Positions 1 to 5,625 of a stretch of DNA of 5,625 bases are shown piece after piece. The translations under genes and the position numbers were made by a program. Under the pieces are notes generated by a model. It was given only the letters and a program-made list of their open reading frames with translations. It had not been told where the DNA came from and did not search any database. Location: the NCBI GenBank assembly GCA_030627405.1, contig DAOUSD010000142.1, positions 1-5,625 on the forward strand. The letters run 5' to 3'. The DNA is from Deltaproteobacteria bacterium. GTDB taxonomy: Bacteria; Desulfobacterota; Desulfobacteria; Desulfobacterales; ETH-SRB1. Positions within the stretch are counted from its first letter, which is position 1, and each line of letters starts with the position of its first letter.

Positions 1-248
1 GCTATAACAACTTTTCCATCAGCCGGTGATACAACAGCACCGTAATTTTTAGGTATAACCCGGTCAGGATCCCTGAAAAAACAGCAGATTGAAAAAGTAA
101 CCGCAAGACCTATCAGCGCGGGAACAGTCAGCTCCAAAAGGGCAAAAATACCTGTAGTAAAGGCCGAAGCAAATATCAAAGGATATCCGGCTTTTGCTAC
201 AGGGAATGCGACTTGACTCGGAGGATCGGACCAGGAAAATTTATCCAT
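1..248 (-). CDS. psd: Phosphatidylserine decarboxylase, N-terminal part (runs off the left edge)
   Basis: This gene reads leftward from an ATG at 248-246, and 82 codons are visible before the window ends. The product would convert phosphatidylserine to phosphatidylethanolamine at the inner membrane. What is seen: a short N-terminal stretch (MDKFSWSDPP), hydrophobic residues at about 21-57, the motif FFRDPDR at residues 57-63, and SPADGKVV at 74-81. This order is typical of the short PSD proenzymes (archaeal/type II-like, usually about 210-220 residues) rather than the longer E. coli type. The self-cleavage motif that makes the pyruvoyl cofactor lies near the C-terminus and falls outside the window, so activity cannot be judged. 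An AAGG ribosome-binding site (259-262 on the complement) sits 10 bases before the ATG and supports this start. The gene lies 55 bp after the tsaB stop on the same strand and is probably part of the lon-tsaB transcript. In related genomes pssA often follows; that cannot be seen here. Confidence 0.9.
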   Translation of the reverse strand, partial: MDKFSWSDPPSQVAFPVAKAGYPLIFASAFTTGIFALLELTVPALIGLAVTFSICCFFRDPDRVIPKNYGAVVSPADGKVVI

Positions 249-303
249 TTGATATATGCCTTGATTAAAGTTTAAAAATTTATATCAATATTAATTAATA
301 ATG

Positions 304-978
304 TCAATGATTACAACTTGAGGATTTTCGTATATAATTGGGTGTAAATAAGCTGTTATCATCTGTATCGTTTGTCTCAAATTTAGCCATACTTATATCA
401 GCCACAGTAGAAGCCCTGATTGTGTTTTGATAGAGCGGTGCGAAATGTGCCAGATCACCTATCTGATCTTTAATTTTATTTTGATAAACTTTGGCACCGT
501 CACCAACAAACAAGCATGGCTCATTTATATCGCAAACAGCTTGAACAGGACTAATAGCCTGTTCCCTAAGTTCCTTTTTCAAATATCCGTTTTCAAACCT
601 GTATCGTGAAAAATACACCTCTTCCTTACGGGCATCTAATAATGGACTAACGAGATATGAAGAAAAGCAGCACTGCATGGCAAGCGAATCAAGGCTTGAA
701 ACACCCACAAGAGGTTTACCGGATGCCATAGCAAAACCCTTTATCGAACTAATACCTATTCGCAGACCGGTAAAGCTCCCTGGCCCTCTTGTTACCGCAA
801 ATCCATCCAGTTCAGATACAGTTAACCCCGATAAATTCAATACTGTATCTATCATTTCCATTAAATGTTTTGAATGAGTTTGTTCGATAAATAGAGTAGT
901 CTCGGCTATAATTGATTGTTTTTCAACAATGGCAACGCTGCAACTTTTTGTAGCTGTATCTACAGCGAGTATTCTCAT
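304..978 (-). CDS. tsaB: tRNA threonylcarbamoyladenosine biosynthesis protein TsaB
   Basis: The product is 224 residues, close to the usual length of about 230. TsaB is the inactive ASKHA-fold paralogue of TsaD. It binds TsaD and TsaE in the cytoplasm to transfer threonylcarbamoyl to A37 of ANN-decoding tRNAs. Diagnostic sequence: the N-terminal phosphate-loop-like strand MRILAVDTAT (1-10), the THSKHL segment at 34-39, GPGSFTGLRIG at 65-75, SSLDSLA at 94-100, LDARKEEVY at 114-122, and the C-terminal PNYIRK (213-218), which matches the PxYxR-type ending of the family. The ATG at 978-976 is only 10 bp after the lon stop codon. The upstream bases offer only a weak Shine-Dalgarno (a GAG about 10 bases away), so translation may be coupled to lon. 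That coupling is inference. No truncation or missing motif is seen, and TsaD is ruled out because its metal-binding His pair and length are absent. Confidence 0.95.
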   Translation of the reverse strand: MRILAVDTATKSCSVAIVEKQSIIAETTLFIEQTHSKHLMEMIDTVLNLSGLTVSELDGFAVTRGPGSFTGLRIGISSIKGFAMASGKPLVGVSSLDSLAMQCCFSSYLVSPLLDARKEEVYFSRYRFENGYLKKELREQAISPVQAVCDINEPCLFVGDGAKVYQNKIKDQIGDLAHFAPLYQNTIRASTVADISMAKFETNDTDDNSLFTPNYIRKSSSCNH

Positions 979-988
979 AATTTATCGC

Positions 989-3373
989 TCAACTTAGCTT
1001 TAAGCCCTCAATTACAATCGGCACTACTTCATCCATGTGTTTTACAGGAATGAATTTGATTTTACGCTTTACATTTGAGGGAAGTTCTACAATATCCTTT
1101 TTATTCTTTTCAGGAATTACTACAGTATAAATTCCAGCTCTCAAAGCCCCCAAAGCCTTTTCTTTCAAGCCTCCTATCGGAAGGACTCTTCCTCTGAGCG
1201 TAATTTCGCCGGTCATAGCAATGTCCTTGCTGACCGGCTTATTGGTCAGAACTGAAATTAGGGCGGTAGCCATAACGATTCCAGCAGAAGGACCATCTTT
1301 TGGTATCGCACCGGCCGGGACATGTATGTGCACATCAAAATTTTCCAAAAAATTTTCTTTTAATCCAAAAGAAGAAAGATTTGCTCTGGCATAACTTACA
1401 GCCGCTCGGGCGGATTCCTGCATTACCTCTCCGAGCTGCCCGGTAATAATCAAGTCCCCCTTGCCTTGTATTAAAGCTGCCTCCACATACAGAACCTCTC
1501 CACCAGCATTAGTCCAGGCAAGCCCGATTGACAGTCCGACCTGACTCTCCTGCTGATCCATCTCAGGATAATATCTTGGTACGCCCAGATACTTATGCAA
1601 ATTTGCCCTTGTAATATTAAAAGGACCTTTTTCTTTTTCAGCTATCTTACGCGCCACCTTGCGACATATTGCCCCAAGTTCACGTTCAAGGTTTCTCAAA
1701 CCTGCCTCGAATGTGTATTCATTTATAATCTGAAGCAATGCATTCGGACTGATAGAAATATTCTTCGGCTTTAAGCCGTTTTCCTTAATCTGACGCGGGA
1801 AAAGATGCGTCTCAGCAATAACCCTTTTTTCCTCCTCAGTGTATCCTGAAAGATTAATAACCTCCATTCTGTCAAGAAGCGCTGAAGGAATTGTATCTGT
1901 CAAATTGGCAGTAAGTATGAACATAACCTTAGAAAGATCAAAAGGTAAGTTCAGGTAGTGATCACTGAATTCAAAGTTTTGTTCCGGATCAAGAGCCTCT
2001 AACAGGGCAGAAGAAGGATCGCCTCGAAAATCAGAGCCCACTTTGTCAATCTCATCCATCATAAAAACAGGGTTGTTTGTTCCGCACTGCTTTAAACTTT
2101 GTAATATACGTCCCGGCATTGACCCTATATATGTGCGGCGATGACCTCTAATTTCCGCTTCATCCCGAATTCCACCTAAAGAAATACGGACGAATTTACG
2201 CTTCATCGCATTGGCAATAGCTCTCCCCAAAGAAGTCTTCCCCACGCCGGGGGGGCCGACAAAACATAGAATAGGACCTTTCGTTTTTGGATTTAGCCTG
2301 CGAACACTCAAATATTCAAGTATCCGATCTTTCACCTTGTACAGAGCGTAGTGATCCTTGTCCAATATTTTTTTCGCATTCAATATATCGATCACATCTT
2401 TGGTTTTTTTATCCCATGGCAGATCAACCAGCCAGTCCAGATAACTCCGTACAACTGAAGCTTCAGCAGAATCAGGATGCATCTGTTCCAGACGCTTTAA
2501 CTGCTTTGCAGCCTCTTTTCCAGCGTCCTTGGGCATTCTGACGCTCTTGATCCTTTTCTTGTAATCATCTATCTCCTCAGCTTTTTCATCATGCTCGCCC
2601 AGTTCCTTGTGGATAGCCCTAACCTGCTCTCTTAAAAAATAATCACGCTGGTTCTTGGAAATTTCATCCTTAACATCAGATTGAATTTTTGCCTGTATCA
2701 CCGAAAGTTCTACTTCATGTGAAAGCAGATCGTTAACTTTTTTAAGACGTTGCACAGGATCTACAAGTTCAAGCAGAGCCTGTGACTCCTCAATTTTCAG
2801 TCTAAGATTTGATGATACAAGATCTGCAAGCTTGCCCGGATCATCTATGCTTTCCAGAATGGTACCGACATCGCCGCTTAGTTCTCCTCGAAAAGCCAGA
2901 ATCTTCTCTGAATGCTCTCGTACATTCCTCATTAGAGCTTCAAGCTCCAGATTGACCGCTTCAGTCATACCTTCTTTAATAGTTTCAATCTTTACGCGAT
3001 AATAAGCTTTGTTTCTGAGATATGTCACAATTTTTGCCTTGGCGACACCTTGCACAAGGGCCTTGACACTGCCGTCAGGCAGTTTCAACATCCGCAGAAT
3101 CCGGCCAACTGTTCCAATCGTGTAAATTTCATCCTTTTTAGGGTTCTCGACGCTCGAATCCTTTTGCGTAATCAACAATAAATAGCCGTCTTTTATTACG
3201 GCCGCTTCCACCGCTCGCACTGATTTCTCCCGACCGACGAAAAGAGGAATAAGCATCCCCGTAAAAATTACAACGTCCCGTATAGGCATTAAAGGAAGAG
3301 TTTTGGGTATTTTTACATCTATTTCATCTTCTTCAATAATACTTATCAAATCATCTTTATCTGTTTCACCCAT
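989..3373 (-). CDS. lon: ATP-dependent protease La (LonA type)
   Basis: This is a complete 794-residue LonA, against about 780-820 for the family. It is a cytoplasmic hexameric AAA+ serine protease that degrades misfolded and regulatory proteins. Domains in order: an acidic leader (1-20); the Lon N-domain from about residue 24 (TLPLMPIRDVVIF) to about 215; a helical coiled linker at about 220-300, including QRDYFLREQVRAIHKELGE; the AAA+ module with Walker A GPPGVGKT at 373-380, Walker B FMMDEID at 437-443, sensor-1 Asn490, a candidate arginine finger at Arg502, and sensor-2 EAGLRNLER at 556-564; and the C-terminal protease domain with the catalytic dyad Ser696 (in KDGPSAG) and Lys739 (in GGLKEK). 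The 43-residue Ser-Lys spacing matches E. coli Lon S679/K722. The start is fixed by an AGGTG ribosome-binding site on the complement of 3379-3383, five bases before the ATG. tsaB follows after 10 bp. No sigma-32 or CIRCE heat-shock element is recognisable upstream. All key residues are present, so it should be active. Confidence 0.98.
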   Translation of the reverse strand: MGETDKDDLISIIEEDEIDVKIPKTLPLMPIRDVVIFTGMLIPLFVGREKSVRAVEAAVIKDGYLLLITQKDSSVENPKKDEIYTIGTVGRILRMLKLPDGSVKALVQGVAKAKIVTYLRNKAYYRVKIETIKEGMTEAVNLELEALMRNVREHSEKILAFRGELSGDVGTILESIDDPGKLADLVSSNLRLKIEESQALLELVDPVQRLKKVNDLLSHEVELSVIQAKIQSDVKDEISKNQRDYFLREQVRAIHKELGEHDEKAEEIDDYKKRIKSVRMPKDAGKEAAKQLKRLEQMHPDSAEASVVRSYLDWLVDLPWDKKTKDVIDILNAKKILDKDHYALYKVKDRILEYLSVRRLNPKTKGPILCFVGPPGVGKTSLGRAIANAMKRKFVRISLGGIRDEAEIRGHRRTYIGSMPGRILQSLKQCGTNNPVFMMDEIDKVGSDFRGDPSSALLEALDPEQNFEFSDHYLNLPFDLSKVMFILTANLTDTIPSALLDRMEVINLSGYTEEEKRVIAETHLFPRQIKENGLKPKNISISPNALLQIINEYTFEAGLRNLERELGAICRKVARKIAEKEKGPFNITRANLHKYLGVPRYYPEMDQQESQVGLSIGLAWTNAGGEVLYVEAALIQGKGDLIITGQLGEVMQESARAAVSYARANLSSFGLKENFLENFDVHIHVPAGAIPKDGPSAGIVMATALISVLTNKPVSKDIAMTGEITLRGRVLPIGGLKEKALGALRAGIYTVVIPEKNKKDIVELPSNVKRKIKFIPVKHMDEVVPIVIEGLKLS

Positions 3374-3414
3374 TGTTTCACCTGTTTTTAATTATTTCCC
3401 CCCACAATCGCCAA

Positions 3415-3481
3415 GAGGCTGTCCGAAAATTTTAGCCGCTTCTCACGACGCTTGGCAGGATGAGAATTCTCGGACAGCCTC
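3415..3481. repeat. 67-bp inverted-repeat element (MITE-like or hairpin repeat)
   Basis: The left end reads GAGGCTGTCCGAAAATT (3415-3431) and the right end AATTCTCGGACAGCCTC (3465-3481). They are inverse complements over 17 bases with one mismatch (3427/3469), and the outer 12 bp match perfectly. Inside is a 33-bp core with a second short inverted pair, TCTCA (3441-3445) and TGAGA (3461-3465), which could pair as an alternative inner stem. The element is more GC-rich than the flanking AT-rich DNA. There is no T-run directly after either arm, so it does not look like a simple Rho-independent terminator. No gene reads into it either, as both neighbours point away. The ends resemble short terminal inverted repeats of insertion sequences, which suggests a miniature non-autonomous element, but no clear target-site duplication is visible. 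It sits 41 bp before the lon start and would be in the lon 5' leader or promoter. Confidence 0.6.
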
Positions 3482-3569
3482 CTATAGACTTGAAAGAGCC
3501 TTATGTATATAACAAATTGTGTTTAAACCTAAATTGCATTAATTAAATAACATATAACATTATTTCCCT

Positions 3570-3599
3570 TTGACAATATCGATCTTGTTTTTTTATAAA
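3570..3599 (+). promoter_or_regulatory. Sigma-70-type promoter for the prepilin peptidase gene
   Basis: A perfect -35 hexamer, TTGACA (3570-3575), is followed after 18 bases by TATAAA (3594-3599), five of six matches to the -10 consensus. Transcription would begin near 3606, giving a leader of about 80 bases before the ATG at 3685. The spacing is one base longer than ideal. AT-rich DNA produces chance matches, but the exact -35 and the correct orientation and distance make this the best candidate in the region. Confidence 0.6.
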
Positions 3600-3684
3600 A
3601 CCCACATAACTAATTTTGAAAATTTTACATGACAAAAAACTATGTTTCAAGGTAATATCTCAAAATAAATAAAGAGGTCTGGAT

Positions 3685-4452
3685 ATGTTAACCCACCTAA
3701 TTGAAATATTAATTTTTATATTTGGAATTTGTATAGGAAGTTTTATGAATGTATGCATATACAGGTTGCCCGCATCAAAATCAATTATAAATCCAGCCCG
3801 TTCTATATGCCCGAACTGCGGAAATATTATAAGATTTTATGACAATATTCCTGTTTTAAGTTATCTATGGCTTAAAGGAAAATGCCGCCATTGTAATTCA
3901 CCTATAGCATTTCGTTACCTTTTGGTTGAATTGACAGGAGGTTTTTTTGCACTTTGTATTTATTCCAAGTTTGGAATTACAATTGAAGCTTTTTTGTACT
4001 ATGCCTTAATTTCATCGTTGCTTGTGATTACCTTCATTGATATTGATCATCAAATAATACCGGACGTCATTACACTTCCAGGCATACCGATCTTCTTTTT
4101 TGCATCATTTGCCTTTGCAGCAATTACCTACAAAGACTCTTTGTTGGGAATACTGGCCGGCGGCGGAAGCCTTTTATTAATTGCAGTAACATACAACCTT
4201 CTTACTAAAAAAGAGGGCATGGGAGGCGGAGACATCAAGCTTCTGGCAATGATAGGAGCTGCCTTAGGATGGAAAGGTGTTCTCTTTACAATATTTATTG
4301 GTTCCGCCATCGGAACTCTGGCGGGAATAATTTTAATGTTGCGTACACACAAAGGTTTAAAACTATCTATTCCCTTCGGCCCGTTCCTGTCAATGGCCAC
4401 AATTATCTATATCTTCTTTGGTCCCAGTATTATAAACTGGTATCTCAAATAA
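3685..4452 (+). CDS. pilD: Type IV prepilin peptidase / N-methyltransferase (A24 family)
   Basis: This is a complete 255-residue polytopic inner-membrane aspartic protease. It removes the leader peptide of type IV prepilins or type II secretion pseudopilins and methylates the new N-terminus. Seen in order: a first membrane helix at about 4-26 with GICIGSFMNVCIYRLP (14-29); a cytoplasmic loop with two zinc-type cysteine pairs, C42/C45 and C67/C70, plus the NIPVLSYLWLKGKC segment; then about six or seven further hydrophobic helices. The catalytic aspartates are Asp119 (in FIDIDHQIIPD) and Asp183 (in GGGDIK). Their 64-residue spacing equals that of TcpJ D125/D189. The presence of both cysteine pairs suggests a bifunctional enzyme, unlike short protease-only relatives. 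A GAGGT ribosome-binding site at 3674-3678 lies six bases before the ATG. No pilin or secretion gene is adjacent, so it probably serves unlinked loci. Which substrates it processes, pilins or secretion pseudopilins, cannot be decided here. Confidence 0.95.
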   Translation: MLTHLIEILIFIFGICIGSFMNVCIYRLPASKSIINPARSICPNCGNIIRFYDNIPVLSYLWLKGKCRHCNSPIAFRYLLVELTGGFFALCIYSKFGITIEAFLYYALISSLLVITFIDIDHQIIPDVITLPGIPIFFFASFAFAAITYKDSLLGILAGGGSLLLIAVTYNLLTKKEGMGGGDIKLLAMIGAALGWKGVLFTIFIGSAIGTLAGIILMLRTHKGLKLSIPFGPFLSMATIIYIFFGPSIINWYLK

Positions 4453-4495
4453 ACCGCCCTGCCGTTTTCAAACACAAACACCGCCCATTGCTCGT

Positions 4496-4799
4496 CAGTG
4501 CGAAACCCGGGACTTTGTGGAGAAAGGCATGGGCCGGGGACGAAAACCGGAGGAGAACTATTAAGGAGTATCGGTGGTTGGGGTGTATTAAAAGTGTTCA
4601 GGCCTACTGGGCGGTTCGGGACATGGGCCTGACGGCAACGGAGGTTGGCAAGTACCTCGGGCTGAGCAAATCCGCTGTCAGCCGGGCGGCCGATAGAGGC
4701 CAAAAACTGATCGTCGATCAATTCTTATCCCTGAAAGACTGGAAACGCTTAATTTCAACCCGTCCACCTTTTCCCATGCTTTATTCAAATTTTTTTTAG
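4496..4799 (+). pseudogene. Decayed C-terminal remnant of a REP-associated (Y1-type) transposase
   Basis: Two reading frames carry successive parts of one protein end. The first (from about 4496) gives RDFVEKGMGRGRKPEENY and stops at TAA 4562-4564. The other frame continues from 4560 with IKEYRWLGCIKSVQAYWAVRDMGLTA and so on, through a helix-turn-helix-like stretch (TATEVGKYLGLSKSAVSRAADRG) to a TAG at 4797-4799. A single-base frameshift near 4555-4562 would join them. The (S/R)xFV motif followed by YWAVRxxGL and LGLSxxAVSxxxxRG resembles the C-terminal region found in many proteobacterial TnpA_REP/Y1_Tnp proteins. This is recognition by memory, not a search. The N-terminal HUH nuclease domain with its HxH and Tyr residues is absent, so it cannot be active. 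The segment is GC-richer than pilD and the downstream leader, consistent with imported DNA. It starts about 40 bases after the pilD stop and lacks its own start codon with ribosome-binding site. Confidence 0.6.
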
Positions 4800-4817
4800 T
4801 TGTATTTATTTATTTTG

Positions 4818-4835
4818 TCAAGTATTTTTACTTGA
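4818..4835. repeat. Perfect short palindrome / hairpin in the leader of the NifA-type gene
   Basis: TCAAGTA (4818-4824), a TTTT loop and TACTTGA (4829-4835) form a perfect 7-bp stem. It lies in AT-rich DNA 99 bases before the regulator's ATG. The stem is AT-rich and followed by AAAAATTTT instead of a clean T-run, so it is a poor terminator on the plus strand. It could be a protein-binding palindrome, a leader hairpin, or chance in AT-rich DNA. The surrounding 4800-4933 stretch otherwise shows no gene, no convincing -24/-12 sequence and no strong -35/-10 pair. Confidence 0.4.
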
Positions 4836-4918
4836 AAAATTTTAAACAAACTACCCTCCATAGCAAGCTGCGGTGTTATCGCACATCTAATTTTCACGAT
4901 CTAAACAAATAAAACATC

Positions 4919-4924
4919 GAGGAA
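4919..4924 (+). promoter_or_regulatory. Ribosome-binding site fixing the start of the NifA-type regulator
   Basis: GAGGAA lies nine bases before the ATG at 4934 and 18 before the in-frame ATG at 4943. The spacing favours the first ATG, giving a protein beginning MCAMKRIENV. Confidence 0.7.
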
Positions 4925-4933
4925 TTTGCAAAA

Positions 4934-5625
4934 ATGTGTGCCATGAAACGGATAGAAAACGTTACCCTGCTTTATGAAATCAGCAAAACCCTGAATGAGC
5001 ACCTGGATCTTAAACAATCTTTATATAAGGTTTTAGATATTCTGTCTAACTCAATGGATATGATCCGTGGAACCATTACTATCCTGAATCCTCTGCGTAA
5101 TGAGATAAACATAGAGGTTGCTCACGGCCTTTCCATGACCGCCATGAAAAGTGGAAAATACAAATTGGGTGAAGGCATCACAGGCAGGGTAATTGAATCC
5201 GGCAAAGCCATAGCAATACCCAAAATAAGCGAGGAGCCTCTCTTTCTTGACCGTACTGTTTCCAGAAGGTCAAAACATGTCAATGAGCTTTCGTTCATAT
5301 GTGTACCGGTAACAAAGGGCAGCCGGACTATAGGAGCTATCAGCGTAGACAAGACATATGACGAAAATTATTCTTTAGAGAAAGGTAAAAAACTTATTTC
5401 TGTAATAGCCACGATGATTGCAAGGCATGTAGTTAATCTGGAAATAATCCATCTTGAAAAGGAACAACTTAGAGAAGAAAATAGAAGACTTAGAAACGAA
5501 CTGAAAAAGAAATACCGAGTTACTGATATTATCGGAAACAGCAACAAGATGAGAGAAGTCTTTCAAATGATCACTCAGGTTTGCAAGAGTAATGCAACGG
5601 TATTGATTCGAGGAGAAAGCGGAAC
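4934..5625 (+). CDS. nifA: NifA-type sigma-54-dependent transcriptional activator, N-terminal part (runs off the right edge)
   Basis: 230 complete codons are visible. The product is a cytoplasmic enhancer-binding protein that would use ATP to open sigma-54 promoters. Seen in order: a helical start LLYEISKTLNEHLDL (12-26); a GAF sensor domain at about 21-165, with the signature KLGEGITGRVIESGKAIAIPKISEEPLFLDR (77-107 region) and FICVPVTKGSRTIGAISVD (121-139); a charged coiled-coil linker at about 166-193 rich in E, K, R and L; then the beginning of the AAA+ domain, TDIIGNSNKMREVF (197-210), and the leading GESG of Walker A at 227-230. The GAF signature including EPxFLDR is characteristic of NifA proteins. 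GAFTGA, the arginine finger and the DNA-binding helix-turn-helix are beyond the edge. Related Desulfobacterota carry several NifA-like paralogues not all tied to nitrogen fixation, and no nif gene is seen here. The family call is therefore firm, while the target genes and the symbol are tentative. Confidence 0.85.
   Translation, partial: MCAMKRIENVTLLYEISKTLNEHLDLKQSLYKVLDILSNSMDMIRGTITILNPLRNEINIEVAHGLSMTAMKSGKYKLGEGITGRVIESGKAIAIPKISEEPLFLDRTVSRRSKHVNELSFICVPVTKGSRTIGAISVDKTYDENYSLEKGKKLISVIATMIARHVVNLEIIHLEKEQLREENRRLRNELKKKYRVTDIIGNSNKMREVFQMITQVCKSNATVLIRGESG

Larger units (their letters stand above)
3374..3684. other. Divergent intergenic region between lon and the prepilin peptidase gene
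   Basis: These 311 bases hold the control signals for two divergent genes. From left to right they contain the lon ribosome-binding site (complement of 3379-3383), a 67-bp inverted-repeat element (3415-3481), an AT-rich stretch, a rightward sigma-70-type promoter (3570-3599) and the prepilin-peptidase ribosome-binding site GAGGT (3674-3678). The leftward lon promoter must lie here too. I find only weak candidates, such as TTTAGG with TATATA on the complement near 3503-3530, and do not annotate one. A reading frame across part of this region overlaps the lon start antisense and shows no family motif, so I see no gene. Confidence 0.7.

Noticed and set aside
2287..2541. Plus-strand reading frame of 84 codons inside lon
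   Set aside because: It lies antisense to the conserved Lon linker/AAA+ coding sequence, has no ribosome-binding site and matches no family; it is a shadow.
3489..3512. CTTGAAA resembling a sigma-32 heat-shock -35 element near lon
   Set aside because: It is on the plus strand, pointing away from lon, and no CCCCAT-like -10 follows at the right distance.
4708..4720. TGATC-GTC-GATCA hairpin near the end of the transposase relic, with a T-run at 4790-4797 further on
   Set aside because: The T-run is about 70 bases away and the loop is only three bases, so it does not make a Rho-independent terminator.
4407..4721. Minus-strand reading frame of 104 codons across the end of pilD and the transposase relic
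   Set aside because: It is antisense to the transposase-like frames, proline-rich without motifs, and crosses the boundary between two unrelated segments.
4816..4821. TTGACA on the minus strand upstream of the NifA-type gene
   Set aside because: It would drive transcription leftward through the relic into the 3' end of pilD, with no minus-strand gene to serve; probably chance in AT-rich DNA.
5122..5566. Two minus-strand reading frames within the NifA-type gene
   Set aside because: Both are antisense to a well-supported GAF/coiled-coil/AAA+ coding sequence and show no family features.

Overview
The window looks like chromosomal DNA from a Gram-negative bacterium of the Desulfobacterota (former Deltaproteobacteria), most plausibly Desulfobacterales-like. 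This is inferred from three things: the protein character, the lon-tsaB-psd gene order, and a NifA-type sigma-54 activator beside a type IV prepilin peptidase. No rRNA or other firm taxonomic marker is present. Base composition is fairly AT-rich, except for one visibly GC-richer island at about 4453-4740.

Layout. Positions 1-3373 hold a leftward gene block: lon (ATP-dependent protease, 989-3373), then tsaB (tRNA t6A synthesis partner, 304-978), then the start of psd (phosphatidylserine decarboxylase, 248 to beyond position 1). lon and tsaB are 10 bp apart; tsaB and psd are 55 bp apart. They are probably co-transcribed and combine protein quality control, tRNA modification and phosphatidylethanolamine synthesis. 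This is a housekeeping set with no single pathway.

Positions 3374-3684 form a divergent intergenic region. It contains a 67-bp element with 17-bp imperfect terminal inverted repeats (MITE-like or a dispersed hairpin repeat) on the lon side, and a good sigma-70-type promoter for the rightward gene. That gene, at 3685-4452, is a complete type IV prepilin peptidase (PilD/A24 family).

Positions 4453-4933 hold a decayed, GC-richer, frameshifted C-terminal remnant of a REP-associated (Y1/TnpA_REP-like) transposase. It is followed by an AT-rich leader with a perfect 7-bp-stem hairpin. The leader precedes a gene that runs off the right edge (4934-5625+), whose product has a GAF domain, a coiled-coil linker and the start of an AAA+ sigma-54 activation domain, as in NifA.

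No CRISPR array, tRNA, rRNA, riboswitch or recognisable new defence system is visible. The points most worth a second look are the small inverted-repeat element inside the lon/pilD promoter region, the transposase relic between pilD and the regulator, and the hairpin in the regulator's leader.
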